From: Lachnospiraceae bacterium
Lineage (GTDB): Bacteria; Bacillota; Clostridia; Lachnospirales; Lachnospiraceae
DNA: 64,000 bases
Reading direction: 5' to 3'
NCBI GenBank assembly: GCA_910576125.1
Contig: CAJTHM010000012.1
Coordinates: 124,001-188,000, forward strand
The notes under the pieces: model-generated
What the model saw: the letters and a program-made list of their open reading frames with translations, nothing else
Told to the model about the DNA's origin: nothing
Database searches by the model: none
Position numbers and translations under genes: made by a program
Shown here: one piece after another, positions 17,246 through 26,492 of the stretch
Position numbering within the stretch: position 1 is the stretch's first letter
Layout: every line of letters begins with the position of its first letter

Positions 17246-17968
17246 TCAGTCCAGGAAATCCTCCCTGCGCAGAATTCCCTGCAGCTTCTCCATCCCCTGC
17301 CTGACCCTGGACTTTACAGTGGAGACCTGTGAGTCTGTCGCCCGCCCTATCTCCCGGTATTTCATATCGTACAGGTAATGGAGCAGAATGGCCTCCCGCT
17401 GCATATACGGCAGCCTGGCCAGGGCCTGCATCAGCCTGTCGCGGATATCCGCGTCCACCGCGTGCTGCTCCGGACTGTCATATACCTGCTGCTCCGGACT
17501 GCCATATATCCCCTGTCCCAAGGCCCCGGCCGTGGGCGCTGGCGATTTCCGATATTCCTCTTCCTGCTCCCCTCTGTCACAGGCCCTGCTTCCCGCCTCC
17601 AGGCAGTCATAGCCGCTTTCCTCCAATCCGCAGCCCCGGCCATGCCCATTTCCTATGTACTGCCCCTCTTCCGTCCAGCGCCCGCCGTCCCACATATTCG
17701 CAGTCTCCCTGTACTTCCGGCGCAGGTAATCCCTGCACACATTCATGGCAATCGTCAGCAGATACCCTTTCAGGTTGCGTTCATGGTAACTCTCCACATA
17801 CCGGATGAAACGGACAAAGGTCTCCTGAGCCAGATCGCAGGCATCCTCCCTGCTGCCTGTCTGAAAGGCGCAGAAACGATAGATATCGTCATAATACTTC
17901 TCCGCGATATCCCCAAGAGGCTCCTTATTCCCTTTGCGAATGGCATGTATCCACTGACGCTCTTCCAC
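17246..17968 (-). CDS. ECF-type RNA polymerase sigma factor with enlarged linker
   Basis: About 240 residues. The GTG at 17968 is preferred because AAAGGAG sits 5 nt before it; a GTG at 17995 lacks a clear site. Region 2 (residues about 20-88) has YYDDIYRFCAFQTGSREDAC, DLAQETFVRFI and LLTIAMNVCRDYLRRKY. Region 4 (about 176-235) has ALARLPYMQREAILLHYLYD, MKYREIGRATD and STVKSRVRQGMEKLQ. The linker between them is about 80 residues instead of the usual 20-40, Gly/Glu/Ser-rich, with the repeat YGSPEQQ...YDSPEQH. It probably controls the membrane protein and ABC exporter genes downstream. Confidence 0.92.
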   Translation of the reverse strand: MEERQWIHAIRKGNKEPLGDIAEKYYDDIYRFCAFQTGSREDACDLAQETFVRFIRYVESYHERNLKGYLLTIAMNVCRDYLRRKYRETANMWDGGRWTEEGQYIGNGHGRGCGLEESGYDCLEAGSRACDRGEQEEEYRKSPAPTAGALGQGIYGSPEQQVYDSPEQHAVDADIRDRLMQALARLPYMQREAILLHYLYDMKYREIGRATDSQVSTVKSRVRQGMEKLQGILRREDFLD

Positions 17969-18043
17969 GATGGCTCCTTTGTATTCCCTTTTCACTTAAT
18001 ATAACCTGTCCAGCCGGAAAAAGGTTTTATATTTCGGAAAAAT

Positions 18044-19117
18044 TTACTGACTTTTTTCAGCTGCATGATAATCCCCGCCTCTTCTGCGCCTTTCCAGGCT
18101 CATATAGGCCTGACAGATTATGATGAAGCCCAGAGGGCCGCCGATGATGCCCCAAATGCCGAACAATTTGATGCCCGCGTAGATGGACAGCAGTATCGCT
18201 ATGGGGGAAACCCCGATTTTTTTCCCGATCAGCCTGGGCTCCAGCAGCTCCCGGACGAAAATGCACACCACGTACACCAGCAGGCACACCGCCCCTCTCA
18301 CATAGCTCCCGCAAAAAAACTGCTGAATGGAAAGAGGCACCAGAACCACCCCTGTCCCGATAAAGGGCAGCGCGTCCAAAAGCCCCGCCAGAAGCCCCCA
18401 GAGGATGCCATTGTGTATCCCGGCGACACCCAGCGCCGCAGCCGCCAGCGTCCCGATAAGGCTCATGATGATGACCTGGGCCTTAACGAAAGTGGCGATG
18501 TAGCGTATGATCCCGCAGATAATCTCCAGGTACACATAGCATTCCTCCCGCTCCAGCAGCCGGTTCATGATGTCATCGTAATCTTTCGCCAGAAGCACCG
18601 CCGCTATCAGGAAAGTCACCAGAAAGCCGCCCACGGAGGCGAACATCTTCACATAAGCCAGAGACTGGGAGAGCATCCCGGGCAGGAACTGCAGCTGGAA
18701 ATAATCGATTCCGTCCTGAATCCTTGCAAGGAGCAGCTGCTCCAGATACAGATTGTCTATCCCCATAGCCCGCCCCACCGCATCACAGATATCGTGGATG
18801 AAAAGGGACAGCTCCGCCTCCAGGGAATCCAGGTTTTCCACCAGGCCGGGCAGGCTCCCGATAATCCAGGAAAACAGAATCCATAACAAGCCGCCGAAGA
18901 CTCCGCATGCCAGGAGCAGCAGAAGCAATGTCCCTATCTGCCTGTGGAGCTTCAGCTTTTTCTGCATTTTCTGGAGCAGCGGGCCGAAAATCGTCACGAA
19001 CAGCATGGCCGCCAGCACCGGCGCCGTCAGCGGCGTGATGACTTTCAGGAAAAAATAAACTGCCCCTGTCAAAAGGAGCAGTGTCACGAATCTGTTTTCT
19101 CTGATTTTTTCCATCAT
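18044..19117 (-). CDS. AI-2E family transporter (YtvI/PerM-like)
   Basis: 357 residues, ATG with GGAGG 6 nt upstream. About seven to eight membrane spans in the family arrangement: paired N-terminal spans (VTLLLLTGAVYFFLKVITPL, TLLLLLLACGVFGGLLWILF), an amphipathic extracytoplasmic middle (LVENLDSLEAELSLFIHDIC), then the C-terminal cluster with IIMSLIGTLAAAALGVAGI, LWGLLAGLLDALPFIGTG and ILLSIYAGIKLFGIWGIIGG. The segment LLAGLLDALPFIGTG is the signature of this family. Members export small solutes or act as Na/H antiporters; the name should not be taken to mean AI-2 transport here. Confidence 0.88.
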   Translation of the reverse strand: MMEKIRENRFVTLLLLTGAVYFFLKVITPLTAPVLAAMLFVTIFGPLLQKMQKKLKLHRQIGTLLLLLLACGVFGGLLWILFSWIIGSLPGLVENLDSLEAELSLFIHDICDAVGRAMGIDNLYLEQLLLARIQDGIDYFQLQFLPGMLSQSLAYVKMFASVGGFLVTFLIAAVLLAKDYDDIMNRLLEREECYVYLEIICGIIRYIATFVKAQVIIMSLIGTLAAAALGVAGIHNGILWGLLAGLLDALPFIGTGVVLVPLSIQQFFCGSYVRGAVCLLVYVVCIFVRELLEPRLIGKKIGVSPIAILLSIYAGIKLFGIWGIIGGPLGFIIICQAYMSLERRRRGGDYHAAEKSQ

Positions 19118-19184
19118 ACTAACCTCCCCGATGCCCCGGCTGCCGCACCGGTGTTTTATATTAGTATGATATTTTTCCGGAAAA

Positions 19185-20114
19185 TCATAACTGTGAAAAA
19201 GAGGAAAATGCCGGGTTCTCCGGTTTTATCTGAAAATTCATCTCTTTCCCGGACACAGGATGGAGAAATCCCAGCCTGTAAGCGCAGAGGGCCACGTTCC
19301 GAACGCCGAGAGTCTGTGCCAGCGCTTTTGTCCTCTCATTTCCGTATTTGGAATCCCCTAAAAGAGGCGTCCCCGCGTGAGCCATCTGGGCGCGGATTTG
19401 GTGAAAGCGGCCTGTATCGATGCCGATATCCGCCAGGGCGAGCCCCTGCTCTTCCCTGGTCTGCAGGATACGGTATTCCAGCACCGCCCTGCAGATTTTT
19501 GGCTCTTTTGCAGCAGCAGAGAGCCTTTGCCGGTCTCCGGGACGGCTCTTGCTTCCGGGAGCCGAATCACCGGCTGCATTCCTGCGATGCCCCTGTCTCC
19601 CGCTCCGGCTTTCGGGACAGCCTCGTCCCTCCGGGCAGGCAGAACTCTCAGAGCGGCCTGAACCCTCAGCGGAATCCCGCATTTCAGGGCCGGCTTCTTT
19701 GATTACAGATATGTAGTCTGTACGTTTTCCGTTTTTCACCGGCTGTTTGTACAGGCAGTCTTCCAATCGCCCTTCCCTGGCTGCAGGTATGCCGCAGAGC
19801 ACTGCATAGTATCGCTTACAAAAGCTCCCCTCATCGCCTTGCCGCTGCAATTGTCCGGTGAGGGAAGCCGCGCTGCGCCTGGTCTTCGCGAATACCAGCA
19901 GCCCCTCCACAGGCTGATCCAGGCGGTGGATGATGCCCAGATAAGGCTCCTGCCGCCCCGTAGCCATACATAAGCCGCCTCTGCCCTGGAACAGATAATT
20001 CTTCAACTCACTGACCACATCCGCCTGTCCTGTCCTGGCTGTCTGCACCGCAATTCCCGCGGGCTTATGGGCCACGAGCACCTCTTTATCCTCATAGAGA
20101 ATCCGACTCCGCAT
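19185..20114 (-). CDS. RluA-family rRNA pseudouridine synthase
   Basis: About 309 residues from the ATG at 20114, which has GAGGGG upstream; a TTG at 20141 gives nine more. It isomerises uridine in structured RNA. The substrate-pocket motif is GIIHRLDQPVEGLLVFAKT, with the catalytic Asp at about residue 66. TGRFHQIRAQMAHAGTPLLG, DSKYGNE and ALCAYRLGFLHPVSG follow as in the family. There is no S4 domain. Between strands, about residues 141-205, sits an insertion rich in Gly, Ser, Arg and Pro that normal RluA members lack. Confidence 0.92.
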   Translation of the reverse strand: MRSRILYEDKEVLVAHKPAGIAVQTARTGQADVVSELKNYLFQGRGGLCMATGRQEPYLGIIHRLDQPVEGLLVFAKTRRSAASLTGQLQRQGDEGSFCKRYYAVLCGIPAAREGRLEDCLYKQPVKNGKRTDYISVIKEAGPEMRDSAEGSGRSESSACPEGRGCPESRSGRQGHRRNAAGDSAPGSKSRPGDRQRLSAAAKEPKICRAVLEYRILQTREEQGLALADIGIDTGRFHQIRAQMAHAGTPLLGDSKYGNERTKALAQTLGVRNVALCAYRLGFLHPVSGKEMNFQIKPENPAFSSFSQL

Positions 20115-20148
20115 ATCGCCCCTCTTCTCTTCCATGTCCAAAAAACGT

Positions 20149-21018
20149 CTAAATTAAAACAGGAAAAAGGATACTCCCATACACCAACAGTACCGCCAAA
20201 TGAATCGCCAGCGCCGCCACATAAGAAATCCTGTGGCGACAGGCTGCCATTCCCCCTGTCATGGCCGCTCCATAGCCAAACAGGCCCGCCATCTGCTTCA
20301 CCCACAAAAGCAGCTCCTGATAAGCTGTCCCCAGACAAGGATCGTAAGAGGCCCAGCGCACGCAGGAAACCACGCTCTCCCTCCAGGCCTGTCCCATGGC
20401 CAGGCCTGAAATCCCCTGCACCAGATAACAGGCCGCTGCCAGAATCCCAAAATAAATCCAATCTTTTCCCGGCCGTTTCTCTTTTCCCCAGAGCATCCAT
20501 CCCAATACCAGCAACAAAAAACAGGGATACAGCGCAGTCCCGCATATAGCCAGCGCCGTCGCGACTGCCCTCTTTTCCTTTTCCCACAAAATCCAGGCCC
20601 CCAGGAGAAAGCCGAAAGCCAGGGCATCCACCTGGGCCCAGCAGATTCCCCGCAAAAACGCCACCGGCGACAGTATGCACACCACAAGATAAAAAGCGCT
20701 TTTTATTTTCAGCCCATCCTTAAGACCGCCTACCGCCACAAAACAAAGCGCTGCCACAATATAATCCGCTATCCCCACAAGCCATTTCACACTGTGCAGA
20801 GGCAGCACGGGCAGATATTGCATCAGATGAATCAACAGGTAATAAAATGCGGATTGGACATTATTTTCATGACTGTCAAAATAACAATTTATATCGGGAG
20901 CGCCCCACCAGACTACTATCTTCCTCAAATAAAGCCCCAGAGCTGCCGCAAGCGCCACCAGGAGCCAGAGCATATGCCTCTCTGCCCATGAAATCATTTT
21001 CTTCTCTATTTTCAGCAT
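20149..21018 (-). CDS. Multispanning membrane protein, GT-C-like, second of a pair
   Basis: 289 residues from ATG 21018 (GAGGGTGG upstream), overlapping the preceding gene by 7 bp. About eight hydrophobic spans. The first loop holds WWGAPDINCYFDSHENNVQS, a position where GT-C glycosyltransferases carry acidic residues; IADYIVAALCFVAVGG and WAQVDALAFGFLLGAWIL are also shared with Gpi18-like mannosyltransferases. With the upstream gene it resembles a tandem of polyprenyl-phosphate-sugar-dependent transferases, or one enzyme and one accessory subunit. The function is inferred from fold-like features only. Confidence 0.5.
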   Translation of the reverse strand: MLKIEKKMISWAERHMLWLLVALAAALGLYLRKIVVWWGAPDINCYFDSHENNVQSAFYYLLIHLMQYLPVLPLHSVKWLVGIADYIVAALCFVAVGGLKDGLKIKSAFYLVVCILSPVAFLRGICWAQVDALAFGFLLGAWILWEKEKRAVATALAICGTALYPCFLLLVLGWMLWGKEKRPGKDWIYFGILAAACYLVQGISGLAMGQAWRESVVSCVRWASYDPCLGTAYQELLLWVKQMAGLFGYGAAMTGGMAACRHRISYVAALAIHLAVLLVYGSILFPVLI

Positions 21019-22181
21019 GGTTCCACCCTCTTTCCGGCACGGCATCCGTCATACAGTCCGTAAAAACATTTCCATGTGAGATAAAAATAAATCAACAGAT
21101 TCCCCGCCGCCAGAGCGTAATGGGACACAGGGCTCCACCCCAGATAGCTGCCCCCGTAGCATAGCGCAGACAAAAGCACCAGAGCTGCCGCCGGAACGCG
21201 GTATTTTTTCTCAAAGACGGCGCATACCGGCAGCACGATTTCCGCAATATAATTATACCTTTCATGCATACAGGGCAGCAGCATGGCGCAGGTCATGGTA
21301 GTCCATGCCACATATTCCAGATAATCTTTCATGGCATGCCTGCGGCCGGACTGCACGAACAGCACCGCGAACATCAACAGCGCCATAAAAGCGAGCACAA
21401 TCGCCGCTTTCCCAAACAGATAATATGGCGCCTCCTTGAAGAATGTCCAGATATTGGGATAGTAATAATACATAAACGGGTATTCACCCATCAGCCGGAA
21501 ATAGGTACGGTAAGCCACATCAAAGCCGCATCCTCCTATGATTGCCGGAATGCACGATACCTGAATGGCAATTGGTATCCACAGCAGATGCAGAATAGAA
21601 AATGTCTTTTTATAAAAGTAGAGAATCAGCACAATGGGCAGAATGAACACAGCCTGCAGTTTCATAGCCAGAGCGAACCCCAGCATCCACATCCCTCTTA
21701 CAGGCTTTTCCTGTGACAGGTACCAGAAGCCAAGCAGCGCCAGGCCAGCCCAGATACTTTCGCTCTGGGCAAGATATCCGCTGTTTATCACTGCCACCGG
21801 GTTACAGAGCACCAGCCCACAGGCAAGCGCTCCATAGAATCGGCCCTTACCCGTTTCCTCCCCCGCAGACATTGCCACCTGCATCACCGCGAAAGCCGCC
21901 ACATAATCAAACAAAATGGAAACCATCTTGATGCTGATAATTGGTTCCGCAGGTACCAGCGTCAAAAGGTAAAGAATCGTTACATAAAACAGATTGTAAT
22001 CCCCCTCATAACCGGCAAGAGCAGCCAGCGTGCCGCCCTCTTTCAGCTGCTGATACCACGGTTCCAGGCAGACTCTGTAATCCACTCCCTCAAACCGGAT
22101 ACCTGTCCACCGCAGGACCATCCCAAGGATAGATATCACCCCAAGCACAAAGAAAAAAGTCCGCCGATTCATCCCCCTCAT
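21012..22181 (-). CDS. GT-C fold glycosyltransferase-like membrane protein (Gpi18-like)
   Basis: 389 residues, ATG with AGAGGA 8 nt upstream. Ten or more hydrophobic spans. Features like bacterial Gpi18/mannosyltransferase-type proteins are the first loop FEGVDYRVCLEPWYQQL (acidic D before a Trp-rich end), YNLFYVTILYLLTLVP, SIKMVSILFDYVAAFAVMQ, LCNPVAVINSGYLAQSESIW and ALAMKLQAVFILPIVLILYF. LPCMHERYNYIAEIV near the C-terminus matches the H-E-R-Y motif of that group. It would transfer a sugar from a lipid-linked donor outside the membrane. The acceptor is unknown; it is paired with the overlapping downstream gene. Confidence 0.65.
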   Translation of the reverse strand: MRGMNRRTFFFVLGVISILGMVLRWTGIRFEGVDYRVCLEPWYQQLKEGGTLAALAGYEGDYNLFYVTILYLLTLVPAEPIISIKMVSILFDYVAAFAVMQVAMSAGEETGKGRFYGALACGLVLCNPVAVINSGYLAQSESIWAGLALLGFWYLSQEKPVRGMWMLGFALAMKLQAVFILPIVLILYFYKKTFSILHLLWIPIAIQVSCIPAIIGGCGFDVAYRTYFRLMGEYPFMYYYYPNIWTFFKEAPYYLFGKAAIVLAFMALLMFAVLFVQSGRRHAMKDYLEYVAWTTMTCAMLLPCMHERYNYIAEIVLPVCAVFEKKYRVPAAALVLLSALCYGGSYLGWSPVSHYALAAGNLLIYFYLTWKCFYGLYDGCRAGKRVEPC

Positions 22182-22264
22182 CCCGTTTCCTCTCTTCCTT
22201 TATAATTATCCGTTCAAACCAGTGCAGTATGAATCAGTTTTTCCAGATATATGCCATCTGTCCC

Positions 22265-24010
22265 TCATTTTCGCAGCCCTCTGGGATAATGATTCTTCAT
22301 GGAGCCAGCCGCCAGCTTCCCCCAGCCAATCCCAAAACCGTCCACGCAGATCAGATACCAGCCTTTCTCTCCCTCTGCCGGGAAAGTCTGGCCGCTTAAG
22401 TAAGCGGACACCGCCTGATTGCCGGAATCCAGATTCCAGACACGGGCCGCGCAGGCCGGGCGCAGCGCCAGCGCAAGGGCATGGGAGGGCTCGAACCGGT
22501 TCTTTTTCACCTCGCCCAGATGCAGACCCTGCCGGAGCGCTTTCAGGCCTTTCAGGGAGGGCATGTCCGCCGGTGCAAGATAGAGATTGTCCCCCAGCTT
22601 CATAAGTTTGAGCGTGCCTTTCAGCCCCACAGCCTCTCCCAGTCCGGAAAGCAGCTCCTCCGTCCCCGGACTTCCCCCGGCTTTCCGCCCTGTCTGTCCG
22701 CCGCTTCGGCCATACCCCCTGCTTTTCTCCGCCTCTGGTATGGCCGTCTTCCGGGCAGGTTCCCCAATCTTCCGGTCCGGTTCACCATGCCTCCAATCGG
22801 CGGCTCCCATCTTCCACTCAGCTTCCCCAAGCCTCCAACCGGCCTCCCCTAATTTCAGGCTCTCGGCACAGAAATGCCGAAATTCCTCCGGCATGATTCC
22901 GCTCGCCTCTTTCATCGTTTCTTTTACCGTATCTTTTAGTGCGTAATTACGATATCCATCCGGAACATTCCCATCCTTTTCCAGCACAGCCGCGAAATGC
23001 CCCTCTCCCCGGACACGCTGGGGCCACAGGCGCAGCGTATCCTCCAGGCCCGGGACAGGATTTTCGACAATCTCCGGCATTCCGTCGCATCCGGCCAGCC
23101 CCAGCTTTTCTTTCTCTATGGGCAATATCCTGTATCCCTCATGCCGCCCCAGGAACCTGCCAACGCTCCCCTCGTCCTCTTCCGGCGCGAACGTACAGGT
23201 GGAATACACCAGCCGTCCCCCGGAGCGCAGCATTTTAGCGGCACAGTCCAGAATCCCGTCCTGGCGTTCGGCGCACAGCCTGACGTTTTCCGGGCTCCAC
23301 TCCTCACAGGCCGCCTCGTTCTTGCGGAACATCCCCTCCCCGGAACAGGGCGCGTCCACCAGTACACGATCAAAATACCCCGGAAACGCCTCCGCCAGAC
23401 GCTGTGGCGTCTCATTCAGGACGCAGGCATTCCCGATGCCCATCCGCTCTATATTTTCCGACAGAATCTTCGCTCTGGCCGGATGAATCTCATTGCATAC
23501 CAGGATTCCGCTGCCCGAAAGCCCTGCGGCTAACTGCACGCTCTTCCCGCCCGGAGCCGCGCACAGATCCAATATGCGCTCTCCCGGCTGCACATCCAGC
23601 AGCTCCGCCGGAGCCATGGCGCTGGGCTCCTGGATATAGTACAGCCCGGCTTCATGAAAAGGATGCTTCCCCGGCTGGTCCGACGGCAGATAATAATACC
23701 CGTCCTCCGCCCAGGGAACCGGCCATAAATGCGCGAAACCGACAGCGAATCCACCAGCCCGCTCCGCGTCGTCCCGCCCCTCCGCATCCGTGCCGCGCTG
23801 CCCCGCAGCGTCCCGTCCCTTTCTGTCCGCGCCGTCCGGACAAGCCGTCCCCGAGCCAAATCGCCTGGCCGCGCTGCGTCCGTCGCTGCCGATCTTGCCC
23901 GGGTTCAGCTTCAGGGCCTGAGCGCTCTCCTTTCCACAGCTTTCCAGAAAAGCCCCGTATTCCTCTCCCAGCATCTGCTCCATTCTCTCCAAAAAAGCCC
24001 CCGGCAGCAT
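22265..24010 (-). CDS. RsmF/NOL1-NOP2-type rRNA (cytosine-C5)-methyltransferase
   Basis: 581 residues from ATG 24010 (AGGGGGAAG upstream), where the family-typical start MLPGAFLERMEQMLGEEYGA begins; the frame is open upstream but would run into the response-regulator gene. The SAM-binding motif is DLCAAPGGKSVQLA. The two catalytic Cys motifs are VDAPCSGEGMFRK and VYSTCTFAPEEDEG. The C-terminal RsmF/PUA-like part includes LGEVKKNRFEPSHALALAL. Two insertions stand out: residues about 41-87 (Gly, Asp, Arg-rich) and a segment in the C-terminal half with repeated LGEAxWxxG/GEPxxK units. It probably modifies 16S rRNA. Confidence 0.9.
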   Translation of the reverse strand: MLPGAFLERMEQMLGEEYGAFLESCGKESAQALKLNPGKIGSDGRSAARRFGSGTACPDGADRKGRDAAGQRGTDAEGRDDAERAGGFAVGFAHLWPVPWAEDGYYYLPSDQPGKHPFHEAGLYYIQEPSAMAPAELLDVQPGERILDLCAAPGGKSVQLAAGLSGSGILVCNEIHPARAKILSENIERMGIGNACVLNETPQRLAEAFPGYFDRVLVDAPCSGEGMFRKNEAACEEWSPENVRLCAERQDGILDCAAKMLRSGGRLVYSTCTFAPEEDEGSVGRFLGRHEGYRILPIEKEKLGLAGCDGMPEIVENPVPGLEDTLRLWPQRVRGEGHFAAVLEKDGNVPDGYRNYALKDTVKETMKEASGIMPEEFRHFCAESLKLGEAGWRLGEAEWKMGAADWRHGEPDRKIGEPARKTAIPEAEKSRGYGRSGGQTGRKAGGSPGTEELLSGLGEAVGLKGTLKLMKLGDNLYLAPADMPSLKGLKALRQGLHLGEVKKNRFEPSHALALALRPACAARVWNLDSGNQAVSAYLSGQTFPAEGEKGWYLICVDGFGIGWGKLAAGSMKNHYPRGLRK

Positions 24011-24042
24011 ACACTTCCCCCTAACTCTCCCAAAAGCCATAC

Positions 24043-24078
24043 CTGCCGCGCGGCAGACCTGCAGGACACACGCGGCAG
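24043..24078. other. GC-rich hairpin between response regulator and RsmF genes
   Basis: CTGCCGCG (24043-24050) pairs with CGCGGCAG (24071-24078). On the minus strand it lies just past the response-regulator stop and is followed by GGCTTTTGGG, a weak terminator at best. On the plus strand TTTTATTTT follows. Confidence 0.45.
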
Positions 24079-24098
24079 TTTTATTTTCCTTCCAAAAA

Positions 24099-24791
24099 TT
24101 ACACTTTGAACCTGTACCCAACCCCCCAGATAGTCTCAATATACTGGGGCTTCGCGGTATCTTTCTCAATCTTCTCCCGGATCTTCTTGATATGCACCGT
24201 CACCGTAGCGATATCTCCGATGGAATCCATGTCCCAGATCTCCCGGAACAGCTCCTCCTTCGTATACACATGATTGGGATTCTCCGCCAGGAAAGTCAGC
24301 AGATCGAACTCCTTGGTGGTAAATGTCCTCTCCTCGCCGTTCACATATACACGGCGCGCCGTCTTGTCGATACGGATGCCCCGAATCTCCACGATATCGT
24401 TCTGGGGCTTCTGGTTCGTGCCCACCAGCCTCTCATACCGCGCCATATGGGCCTTGACCCTGGCCACTAATTCGCTTGGGCTGAAAGGCTTGGTCATATA
24501 ATCGTCCGCCCCAAGGCCCAGCCCCCTGATTTTATCGATGTCGTCCTTCTTGGCCGAAACCATCAGAATCGGGATATTCTTCTCCTCCCTGATCTTGCGG
24601 CACACCTCAAATCCGTCCATCCCGGGCAGCATCAGATCCAGAATCACCAGATTGTACTCGCCGTTCAGGGCCATAGCCAGCCCCTCGTCCCCGGTGTTGC
24701 AGATATCCACCTGAAAATCGCTCAGTTCCAGATAGTCTTTCTCCAAATCCGCGATTGCCACTTCATCTTCCACAATCAATATTTTGCTCAT
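24099..24791 (-). CDS. OmpR/PhoB-family response regulator, VanR-like by context
   Basis: 230 residues. The receiver domain is residues 1-118: ILIVEDE acidic pocket, phosphoacceptor Asp in LVILDLMLPGMDG, Thr/Ser in LMVSAKK and Lys in DYMTKPFSP. The winged-helix DNA-binding domain is about 130-230: RIDKTARRVYVNGEERTFTT, KEFDLLTFLAENPNHVYTKE, ELFREIWDMDSIGDIATVTV, HIKKIREKIEKD and ETIWGVGYRFKV. It lies 29 bp after the histidine kinase gene and divergent from the ligase-peptidase-racemase genes, so I infer that it controls them as VanR does. Sequence alone does not separate VanR from other members of this large family. Confidence 0.9.
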   Translation of the reverse strand: MSKILIVEDEVAIADLEKDYLELSDFQVDICNTGDEGLAMALNGEYNLVILDLMLPGMDGFEVCRKIREEKNIPILMVSAKKDDIDKIRGLGLGADDYMTKPFSPSELVARVKAHMARYERLVGTNQKPQNDIVEIRGIRIDKTARRVYVNGEERTFTTKEFDLLTFLAENPNHVYTKEELFREIWDMDSIGDIATVTVHIKKIREKIEKDTAKPQYIETIWGVGYRFKV

Positions 24792-24820
24792 ACTCCTCCC
24801 AACCTTTCCTTATGCCTGCT

Positions 24821-26302
24821 CTATTTATCATCTTGAAGCTCAATATATTTCCTTAATACAAAATGAATACAGGTTCCCTCGCCCTCTTTGCTGGTGGCCC
24901 AGATATAACCGCCGTGATCCTCTATGATTTTCTTCACAATGGACAGCCCGATGCCGCTGCCGCCCTGGGCGGAATTCCGGGAGGCGTCCGTGCGGTAGAA
25001 CCTCTCGAAAATCTTCGGCAGGTCTTTCTGGGCGATACCCTTGCCATTGTCCTCGATTTCAATGCGGATGGATTCCACCTCGTCCAGAATCCGGATATCA
25101 ATGGCGCCTTTGGGCTTATCCATATACTTTACGCTGTTGCTGATGATATTATTGATGACTTTCTTCATCTGCTCCGGATCCGCGATGATCACTGTTTCCG
25201 GCTGCACCAGATTGGAGTAGTTCAGCTCGATATTCTTCTGCTCCAAATCCAGCCCCACTTCCTCTATGCAGTCCCCGAAATAATCTGCTACGTTTATCCG
25301 GTGAAAATTATACGGAATCCTGTTGTTGTCGATGCCGGAGTAATAGGTCAGCTCATTGATCAGCCTCTCCATGTCATTTGCTTTGTTGTAGATGGTCTTG
25401 ATATATTTGTCCATCTTCTCGGGGGTCACCGCCACCCCGTCCATGATGCCCTCCACATAGCCCTTGATGGCCGTGATGGGGGTCTTCAGATCGTGGGAAA
25501 TATTGCTGACCAGCTCCCTGTTCTGCCGCTCGCTCTCCCGGTTCTCCTCGGTGGTCTCTTTCAGCCGCAGCCGCATGTCCTCATAATTGCGGTACAGATC
25601 GCCGATTTCGCCCTTGGCGTCCGTCTGCAGCACATAATCGAAATTCCCCTCCTTGATCTTGCGCATGGCAATATTCAGTTCGTTAATGGGATTGAACACC
25701 CCCCTGTGAATCCACCGGGTCAGCACGATGCTGGTGAAAATCAGTATCAGGAAAATCGCAACGAACATGTCCACCAGCAGCTTCCTGGAAATCAGCGTGT
25801 TCACCTTTGTGACCACGAAAGCGCTGCCCGGATGTCCGTCCGGGAACATGAAGTCCAGCTGCTTCACGAATTTATCCATTTCATCGTAGTAGATGTCAGG
25901 GTTCTCCGCCGTGCCTCCCTCCCCATAACCGGGCAGGCGGGAGAAAATCATCTCCGCCGCCTCCTGATTTCCGGCGTAATAGAGGTCATCGTCTTTCCGT
26001 ACAATGATATACGTGGTCTTGTGCGGAATCTGCGAATTCACCATGTCCAGATATTCCAGGTCCGCCAGCCTGGAGGAGTCTTCCTCGATCTGTTCCTTCA
26101 GGTCAAAGAACACATCGTCCGTGGCCGCCGCCACCTCCCGCATGTTCTCCGTCATCGTCGTATAGTCCAGGCGCGCGATGGGAAAACCTTTCTGGGCATT
26201 CATCAGATACAGTCCGATTCCCAGAAATGCCACCGCCGTCAGAATCAACGGCAGAACTATGATGACGATGAATGTGACCCGCAGCCGCGTTCTGAATTTC
26301 AT
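24821..26302 (-). CDS. Sensor histidine kinase, VanS-like by context
   Basis: 493 residues from ATG 26302 (GGAGAGGG upstream); the frame is open to 26344. TM1 is about residues 8-32 (VTFIVIIVLPLILTAVAFLG), followed by an extracytoplasmic domain of about 145 residues, TM2 MFVAIFLILIFTSIVLT, then a HAMP domain (NPINELNIAMRKIKEGNFDY). The H-box is ELVSNISHDLKTPITAIKGY, the N-box VINNIISNSVKYMDKP, G1 IEDNGKGIAQKDL, the F-box IFERFYRTD and G2 GGSGIGLSIVKKI. The large sensor loop is bigger than in typical VanS proteins, so the signal may be a cell-wall intermediate or the drug itself. It is co-transcribed with the response regulator. Confidence 0.9.
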   Translation of the reverse strand: MKFRTRLRVTFIVIIVLPLILTAVAFLGIGLYLMNAQKGFPIARLDYTTMTENMREVAAATDDVFFDLKEQIEEDSSRLADLEYLDMVNSQIPHKTTYIIVRKDDDLYYAGNQEAAEMIFSRLPGYGEGGTAENPDIYYDEMDKFVKQLDFMFPDGHPGSAFVVTKVNTLISRKLLVDMFVAIFLILIFTSIVLTRWIHRGVFNPINELNIAMRKIKEGNFDYVLQTDAKGEIGDLYRNYEDMRLRLKETTEENRESERQNRELVSNISHDLKTPITAIKGYVEGIMDGVAVTPEKMDKYIKTIYNKANDMERLINELTYYSGIDNNRIPYNFHRINVADYFGDCIEEVGLDLEQKNIELNYSNLVQPETVIIADPEQMKKVINNIISNSVKYMDKPKGAIDIRILDEVESIRIEIEDNGKGIAQKDLPKIFERFYRTDASRNSAQGGSGIGLSIVKKIIEDHGGYIWATSKEGEGTCIHFVLRKYIELQDDK

Positions 26303-26492
26303 AATCCCTCTCCCCCGCACGATACTTTTCTCTACTATAATCACGGTATGAAACTATTGTACCATATTTTCCCCGGGAAAGTGTAAAATAAGAAAAATAA
26401 TATCATTAAAAAAATCTTAATCTTCCCGCTATTTACTTTTCCTCCTTTTGGTTGTAGGATATTTCATATACAAATAAGCAAAGGAAGGTTAT

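Noticed and set aside
18044..19117. Autoinducer-2 exporter working with luxS
   Set aside because: The AI-2E label is a family name; luxS is 24 kb away and no AI-2 link can be seen.
24011..24169. Longer start for the RsmF-type gene
   Set aside because: It would overlap the response-regulator gene and adds non-conserved residues; ATG 24010 has a good ribosome site and the family start.
24863..26386. 507-codon plus-strand open frame
   Set aside because: It lies wholly opposite the histidine kinase, whose H, N, F and G boxes are unmistakable; composition (His, Gln, Val-rich) is that of a shadow frame.
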